Below are positions 60,053 to 64,000 of a stretch of 64,000 nucleotides of DNA, in pieces. The translations under genes were made by a program, and so were the position numbers. The notes below the pieces were generated by a model. The model made no database searches. It was not told where the DNA came from and worked only from the letters and a program-made list of their open reading frames with translations. Every line of letters starts with the position of its first letter. Positions within the stretch are counted from its first letter, which is position 1. Source of the DNA: Salminus brasiliensis (lineage: Eukaryota > Chordata > Actinopteri > Characiformes > Bryconidae); the NCBI RefSeq assembly GCF_030463535.1, contig NC_132878.1:33792261-33856260 (forward strand), in the 5' to 3' direction.

Positions 60053-62973
60053 TAAATCTTCACACAGTTTTGTGTGTTTTGATGAATTGCTTTCTCCCTC
60101 TAAGTTGCGTACTTTTGGTGAAAGCATTTAGTGTTGCTGGCTATGTCTCTTTTGACTTGCATGCTTGTTCATCTGCAGAGATGGTCTCAAAATCCACCTT
60201 TTCCAGCTGGTTTATGGGTGTCTCTAGAAAAGGAGTTATTAAATAACATTTTATTATTATTATTCTGGTTATTATTGTTATTATTATGTGTTTCTGCAGG
60301 CTGCACTCTGAACAACAGAGGAGCAACACTGAGTATCACAGCACTTATAGGAAAGTCAGTACTACTGTCCTGCTACTGCACTAATCTACTCATTACACCT
60401 GAGACCTTCATCTGGAGGAAACTCAAAAGAAACAGAAAGACATGGCAAGTGATATCCAGTGAGAGTGATCAGTACAGAGACAGAGTTCAGATGGTTAATG
60501 ATTACTCTCCAGCCAATCTCTCTCTACTCATATCACACCTGACTAAAGAGGATGGGGGACTGTACAGGTGCAGTAACCTTGAAGGAAGTAAATACACAGG
60601 AATCCGACTCACTATTAAAGGTAAAACACTATTTGGGTAAATTGCACTGAAGCACTGGCATCTCGAAACCTGAGCTAACTCTACACAGTTCTGTTAGATA
60701 CACAGTTCTTCTGATAGTCTTATTTATCTATCTTTCACTGACTTGTGAATGTGAACTCAAACCATTGACATTGTTTTTTTAGTACTTGATATTAATTTTA
60801 TTACACTATTACACTCTTTTCTTTCTACAGTGATCCAACCTAAAACTACACAGTTTAATGCAGTGGTCAACAGACAGACCAGTCCAAGCACTTTAACCAC
60901 AGCATCCTCTCAAAGGTCTAATGTTGAATACAGCACTCTGACCGCAACAGAAGGTAAGATGGAACAGCTTTGCTGTGTTTTAAAGGGGGGCTTCATATGA
61001 TGCTTTCAAACATTCTTTTAAATAATACAACGTCCCTTTCTGTGAGATTTTAGTTAATTTAATTGATCATACAATAGGGTTGTTTCAGAAACACATGGAC
61101 ATCCTTTTTAAAAATACTAAAACCCAGCTACATCCAACTATTAATGTGACCTTTCTGACAGCTTTGTTTTCTCTGCTGTGCAAAAAACAAACAAACAAAC
61201 AAAAAAAAACTTTTTTACACAATTGAAAGTTAAAAGTTGACAGTCCATCATGTTGTGTTGTCTAAAATGACTTGGAACTGATTTTCAATTGAAAGTTAGG
61301 AAGGTTGTTTCTTTTCCTTTGGAATGTATGTGACAAGTAACACATGGATACCTGACAGAAACACCTGAAAAAATAGCCAAGCTAATCAAACAGACCGTGG
61401 AAACAGAGAGAGAGGCGCTGCAAGAGCTACTGACAGAAATGATGAAGGAAATAATTATTTTTATTTGGGGAGAGTGTTATTAACCAGGGAAACCACATTG
61501 CCGAAAACAGGCCGTAACTCATCTTTTGAAAAACTGAAAGCTGAAACTTATGCCACAAATTAGAGTCAAGTTATTGTTAGTATGTTAAAATAGGACAGGA
61601 TAGTCAGCTTTACAGAAATCACCCTGGTCATCCTAAGCTCTTACTATAATTTGAAAAATCTATTCCAACAATTGTAACAACAATCAGGGAGTATCTGACT
61701 AACCTCATCTTACTGACATGTGTTTTTGCAGGCTGCACTCTGGACAACAAAGGAGCAACACTGAGTATCTCTGCTCATATAGGAGAGTCGGTACTGCTGC
61801 CCTGCTACTGCACTGACCTGCTCGCCACACCTGAGACTTTCACCTGGAGGAAAATCAAAAGAAACAGAAAGACATGGGAAGAGATATCCAGTGAGAGTGA
61901 TCAGTACAGAGACAGAGTTCAGATGGTTAATGATCTCTCTCCAGCTAATCTCTCTTTACTCATATCACACCTGACTAAAGAGGATGGAGGAGATTATGTG
62001 TGTGATGTTCAAAGAAGTGGACACATCAACATCACACTCACTGTTAAAGGTAAAACATTCTGTAGAATAATATACAGTTAGCTTTAGCACAATCTGCTGA
62101 ACACTCCTGTAATAATAAAAGACTGTCTTTTAAATAATTTAAATTCTTTTTTATTCAAGATTTAATAATTGTATTTAAACCATTGCAGCTATGAACATCA
62201 AATATTGATTTGGTTCTTCTAACCTGTTCATTTTGCTTGATGTTTTTTAAAAAATGGTCTGTTTCAGAAAGACATGGACACTGTTAAAAAAGTTCTTACT
62301 GAACACCTCTGCAGTAGTTAATGTGACAGTTTTGACAACATTTCGGAAACCTACATTTTTGCAGTGTTTTGCATTTTGATGTAAAGAGTTCCATTTTTTT
62401 TCTTCTTCTGTAAAGTTGTCCATTTGGAGCTTGAACGTTTTCTGAGAGCTTTAAAAAAATCATATGTGAGAAATATATATTTTTTTTGTTACAGGTTCTC
62501 CACAGTCTCTGCCTTTCGTCCCCTTTGCCTTGGTGACTGTGATCTTTCTCCACATTATAGTGGCTGTGGTTTATCACTGCAAGAGAAACAAAGGTACAAA
62601 CTACACAATCCCACTGCTGCACACTACGTTTCATCAGTGAGTCATCAGTTAAAGATAAGGTGCAACATAAAACTATAACAACTCTGATAGCCATTAAAAT
62701 GGCTTATAAAGATTATTGCCTGGATAGATTTTTTGTTTATCACTCTTCATAGAAACTTTTATTGATAGGTCTACAGTGTATAGTACCAAAAAGGGTCTAG
62801 AATTGTTATGAGTCCAAGAACCCATTACTATGTTGAACCCATTTTCTATTAATAAAATTGAGGCAATTGTTGACATTGTTAATTTAATGTCTGTTTTATC
62901 AACAGCTCAGTCAGATCCTGCCAGAGTTCTCTACAGCCCTGCAGATGGAGATGGAGTGATCTGTCTGGAGTAG
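51569..62973 (+). CDS. Gene D: six-Ig-exon receptor with two mucin-like stalks
   Basis: Exons: 51569-51617 leader; Ig1 51812-52129; Ig2 54847-55164; Ig3 55919-56233; Ig4 57199-57513; stalk 58494-58616; Ig5 60300-60620; stalk 60831-60953; Ig6 61732-62049; transmembrane 62495-62593; tail 62906-62973. All join in frame to 788 residues, and every internal exon is phase 1-1, so any subset can be spliced. Ig3 and Ig4 are near-identical; Ig2 lacks the canonical B-strand Cys (LLPSSC). The stalks (439-479, 587-627) are Thr/Ser/Gln-rich and probably O-glycosylated. The membrane exon is almost that of genes B and C; the tail [16 protein letters not shown] (Y776) has Ala at Y+3 and no ITIM. No second leader exon was found, which favours one gene, but it could also be two fused units or yield several isoforms. 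Ligand and signalling are unknown. Confidence 0.7.
51812..52129 (+). CDS. Gene D Ig exon 1
   Basis: 318 nt, phase 1-1, [10 protein letters not shown] start, LSCYC, FTWRKR, DYRCDV. The intron before it matches the intron before Ig6. Confidence 0.85.
52873..53600 (+). mobile_element. LTR-like dispersed repeat, copy 7
   Basis: Starts CTGTCAGGCCCTCGTTTTCG, has CACAGGCCCATATAAGG (TATA-like) and CAAGCTAGGCTTGTGG, and ends near an AGAATAAATG polyadenylation-like site. Lies in intron 2 of gene D. Confidence 0.65.
53641..54010 (-). mobile_element. Tc1/mariner-like relic
   Basis: Begins with a terminal-repeat-like CAGTTGCAATGAAAATTATT at 53679-53698. The 53760-53940 part resembles antisense transposase sequence of a common fish element. 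Preceded by TACAATTGGCTTTGAACTCT, also found before the copy at 55424. Confidence 0.45.
54847..55164 (+). CDS. Gene D Ig exon 2 (canonical Cys missing)
   Basis: 318 nt, phase 1-1, [10 protein letters not shown] start. Where all other exons have LPC or LSC this one has LLPSSC, leaving only the second Cys of the pair; EYRCD retains the F-strand Cys. Confidence 0.83.
55424..55660. mobile_element. Tc1/mariner-like terminal fragment
   Basis: TACAATTGGCTTTGAACTCT then CAGTTGCAATCAAAATGATT, as at 53652-53698, followed by a non-coding element arm. Confidence 0.45.
55783..56395 (+). repeat. Tandem duplication, left copy (contains Ig3)
   Basis: From AAGGCAACATATAATCAG through the Ig3 exon to TTTTTGTGAGGG it is matched at 57048-57720 with few differences in both intron and exon. 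Confidence 0.88.
55919..56233 (+). CDS. Gene D Ig exon 3
   Basis: 315 nt, phase 1-1, [10 protein letters not shown] start, [28 protein letters not shown]. Has the CAG|GTAATC cryptic donor at 56126-56133. Confidence 0.86.
56440..56960 (+). mobile_element. LINE 3'-end-like fragment
   Basis: Contains CAGGCTCTCCAGAATGTGG and GAGGATGAGTTTCTTCCCAC followed by a 3' UTR-like AT-rich tail, resembling the C-terminal and 3' part of fish LINEs. It separates the two copies of the Ig3/Ig4 duplication. Confidence 0.45.
57199..57513 (+). CDS. Gene D Ig exon 4
   Basis: 315 nt, phase 1-1, nearly identical to Ig exon 3; differences include SALSIT/SAVSIT, EMF/ETF, WKE/WEE, LVN/LFN and SPAN/SPGN. Confidence 0.86.
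57532..57567. repeat. (AAT)n microsatellite
   Basis: About 11 AAT units right after the donor of Ig exon 4. Confidence 0.9.
58494..58616 (+). CDS. Gene D stalk exon 1
   Basis: 123 nt, phase 1-1; [20 protein letters not shown] then [15 protein letters not shown]. Ser/Thr/Gln-rich. Paralogous to the exon at 60831. Confidence 0.78.
59610..59990 (+). mobile_element. LINE reverse transcriptase fragment
   Basis: Shifting frames read [20 protein letters not shown] (as in the start of the RT domain), then a [12 protein letters not shown] and a [11 protein letters not shown] motif (about 59891-59925). The parts between are deleted. L2/Rex-like, inactive. Confidence 0.65.
59992..60048. repeat. (TA)n microsatellite
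   Basis: About 27 TA units. Confidence 0.95.
60300..60620 (+). CDS. Gene D Ig exon 5
   Basis: 321 nt, phase 1-1, [10 protein letters not shown] start, LSCYC, FIWRKL, LYRCSN. Confidence 0.85.
60831..60953 (+). CDS. Gene D stalk exon 2
   Basis: 123 nt, phase 1-1; [20 protein letters not shown], ending [12 protein letters not shown]. The VEYSTL looks like an ITIM but is predicted to be extracellular. Confidence 0.78.
61732..62049 (+). CDS. Gene D Ig exon 6
   Basis: 318 nt, phase 1-1, [10 protein letters not shown] start, LPCYC, FTWRKI, DYVCDV. Confidence 0.85.
62495..62593 (+). CDS. Gene D transmembrane exon
   Basis: 99 nt, [20 protein letters not shown] start; ends YHCKRNK, with a Cys just inside the membrane where B and C have Thr (possible palmitoylation site). 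Confidence 0.85.
62906..62973 (+). CDS. Gene D tail exon and stop
   Basis: 68 nt, [20 protein letters not shown] then LE and TAG. Homologous to the tails of B and C, with five extra residues at the start because an acceptor lies further upstream. Confidence 0.8.
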
Positions 62974-63508
62974 AGAAGTAGAGGAGTTCTGCATCATCAG
63001 CACAAATTCACCAGCCTAAATGTCTAAAAATCTTAAATGATGACTTAATTAGATTTATTTTATGTATAGGAACAACCTAAGTTAACTTAGCTTAAATGAA
63101 GTGTAAAAAAAAAAGTTTTTAAAATGTGTTAAATAACTTTAGGGGTCAAAGGGGGTTCTTTATTATATAGAACCTTGACTGCTTAAATTGTGCATGCATG
63201 AATTTGGCGAGAACAGAGCTTCTGAAGAAGCACAAATTCATAAAAGGTTAAATGCTTATATCATATATCCATAAGCATATCCTATGTTCTATGCCAGTGG
63301 TCAGTTAGACCATGGGATGTGACAGATTTGAAAAGAAGTGTGGGCTTACTGAGCATGTCTTTATATTCATATTCAACGGTACAAACAATTTCAGTGAGAA
63401 TATGACATTCTATGTGAAGGACATTTGGCAAGGAACACCTGTTATTAGTATTTAATTACTGAATGTGATGAATTTTGTCAGATTCTGGGCCATGACTAGA
63501 CTGCAAGA

Positions 63509-63514
63509 AATAAA
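63509..63514 (+). terminator. Polyadenylation signal candidate, gene D
   Basis: AATAAA 536 bases after the stop codon, followed by T-rich sequence. Confidence 0.5.
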
Positions 63515-63779
63515 GTTTTAAGAAAAAAAAGTTTTATTTTATTGTTTTATTGTTATTCCTTTGTTATTGTTATTCTAAATTTGTATTGTTATTGCACTAA
63601 TCATTTTATTTCTTTATTTTCTAATGCAAATATTTCTTTTTTTTTCTTTTATTTCAAATGACCTGTGTGTTTTCTTTGACCTGGTCTGATTTGCACAATT
63701 AATTTTGGATTGCCATGTGATCCATAAAACCAATTATTTTCCTTTTTTCTGACCACAGAAAGGAGAGAATGACTGCTCT

Positions 63780-64000
63780 TGGAAAAACTTGGAGAGCATG
63801 TGCTCTTGGAAAATAAAAGAGCATGGGGTCACTCCTCTGTGGAATATTTCAATGGTTTTCTGAGGACAAGCACTCATGTACCAAGATTTTACCTGAGAGC
63901 TTATGAACAACAGAGCCAGTACTGCAACAACAGAGGCGTTCTTACAGAGTCAGAGACCCCAGTATTGTCTAATGCTTTGATAAATATCTACACAGTACTG
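63780..64000 (+). other. Start of another upstream module at the window edge
   Basis: ATGGTTTTCTGAG, AAGTACCAA/ATGTACCAA and ACAGAGTCAGAGACCCC-type phrases resemble 50990-51290, the sequence upstream of the gene D promoter. This suggests the cluster continues beyond the window. Confidence 0.4.

Noticed and set aside
60131..60299. Upstream extension of the Ig5 frame as coding exon
   Set aside because: The sequence is the intron with a pyrimidine-rich acceptor; kept only as a hypothesis about alternative starts.
60918..60953. VEYSTL in gene D stalk exon 2 as an ITIM
   Set aside because: It fits the pattern, but the exon lies before the membrane exon in the assembled protein and so should be outside the cell.
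21172..62049. Rearranging immunoglobulin or TCR V segments
   Set aside because: Each Ig exon ends in a splice donor (AAGGTAAAA or similar), not a CACAGTG heptamer and nonamer, and there are no J or D segments.
1..64000. CRISPR arrays, operons, bacterial features
   Set aside because: No spaced direct repeats with unique spacers, and gene structure is plainly that of a vertebrate nuclear genome.

Overview
The window is nuclear DNA from a teleost fish. The coding sequence is split into exons with GT/AG introns, the background is AT-rich, and there are many fish-type repeats: Tc1/mariner elements, L2-type LINEs with a (TGTAAA)n tail, tRNA-derived SINEs, palindromic MITEs, LTR-like repeats and long microsatellites. 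An ostariophysan (characin, catfish or knifefish type) is my best guess, but this is inference and I cannot name the species.

Layout. 1-17 kb is gene-poor. It holds LINE relics (1-1040, 5590-5965, 9570-10780), a complete Tc1/mariner transposon with an intact 340-residue transposase (7045-8646), a broken zona pellucida ZP3-type gene on the minus strand (about 10780-12115), a Tc1-like relic and degenerate repeats. From 17.7 kb to the right edge the window is a tandem cluster, all on the plus strand, of immune-receptor-like genes built from V-type immunoglobulin exons.

The cluster. I could assemble four complete gene models with every splice junction in frame. Gene A (17971-23530) has one Ig domain, a transmembrane segment and a tail with two ITIMs (about 213 aa). 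Gene B (31206-34596) has two Ig domains, a stalk, a transmembrane segment and one ITIM-like tyrosine (296 aa). Gene C (39104-43217) has three Ig domains and a short tail (383 aa). Gene D (51569-62973) has six Ig exons, two mucin-like stalk exons and a short tail (788 aa if all exons are used). Between them lie broken units: a leader with an 11-base deletion (27.6 kb), a stalk and tail remnant (37.8-38.1 kb), a unit with promoter and 3' UTR but no body (44.6-45.4 kb), and an orphan ITIM exon (45.9 kb). Each unit begins with a similar 250-350 bp promoter-like module containing RUNX-like and ETS-like motifs and a near-identical 49-nt signal-peptide exon.

How they work together (inference). Every internal Ig, stalk and transmembrane exon is symmetric (phase 1-1), so exons can be added, lost or skipped without breaking frame. 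Gene A looks inhibitory (ITIMs that could recruit SHP-type phosphatases), while C and D share almost the same transmembrane exon but have no consensus ITIM. This resembles a birth-and-death family of paired leukocyte receptors. I recognise the general V-set fold but cannot assign a named family, so no gene symbols are given for these genes.
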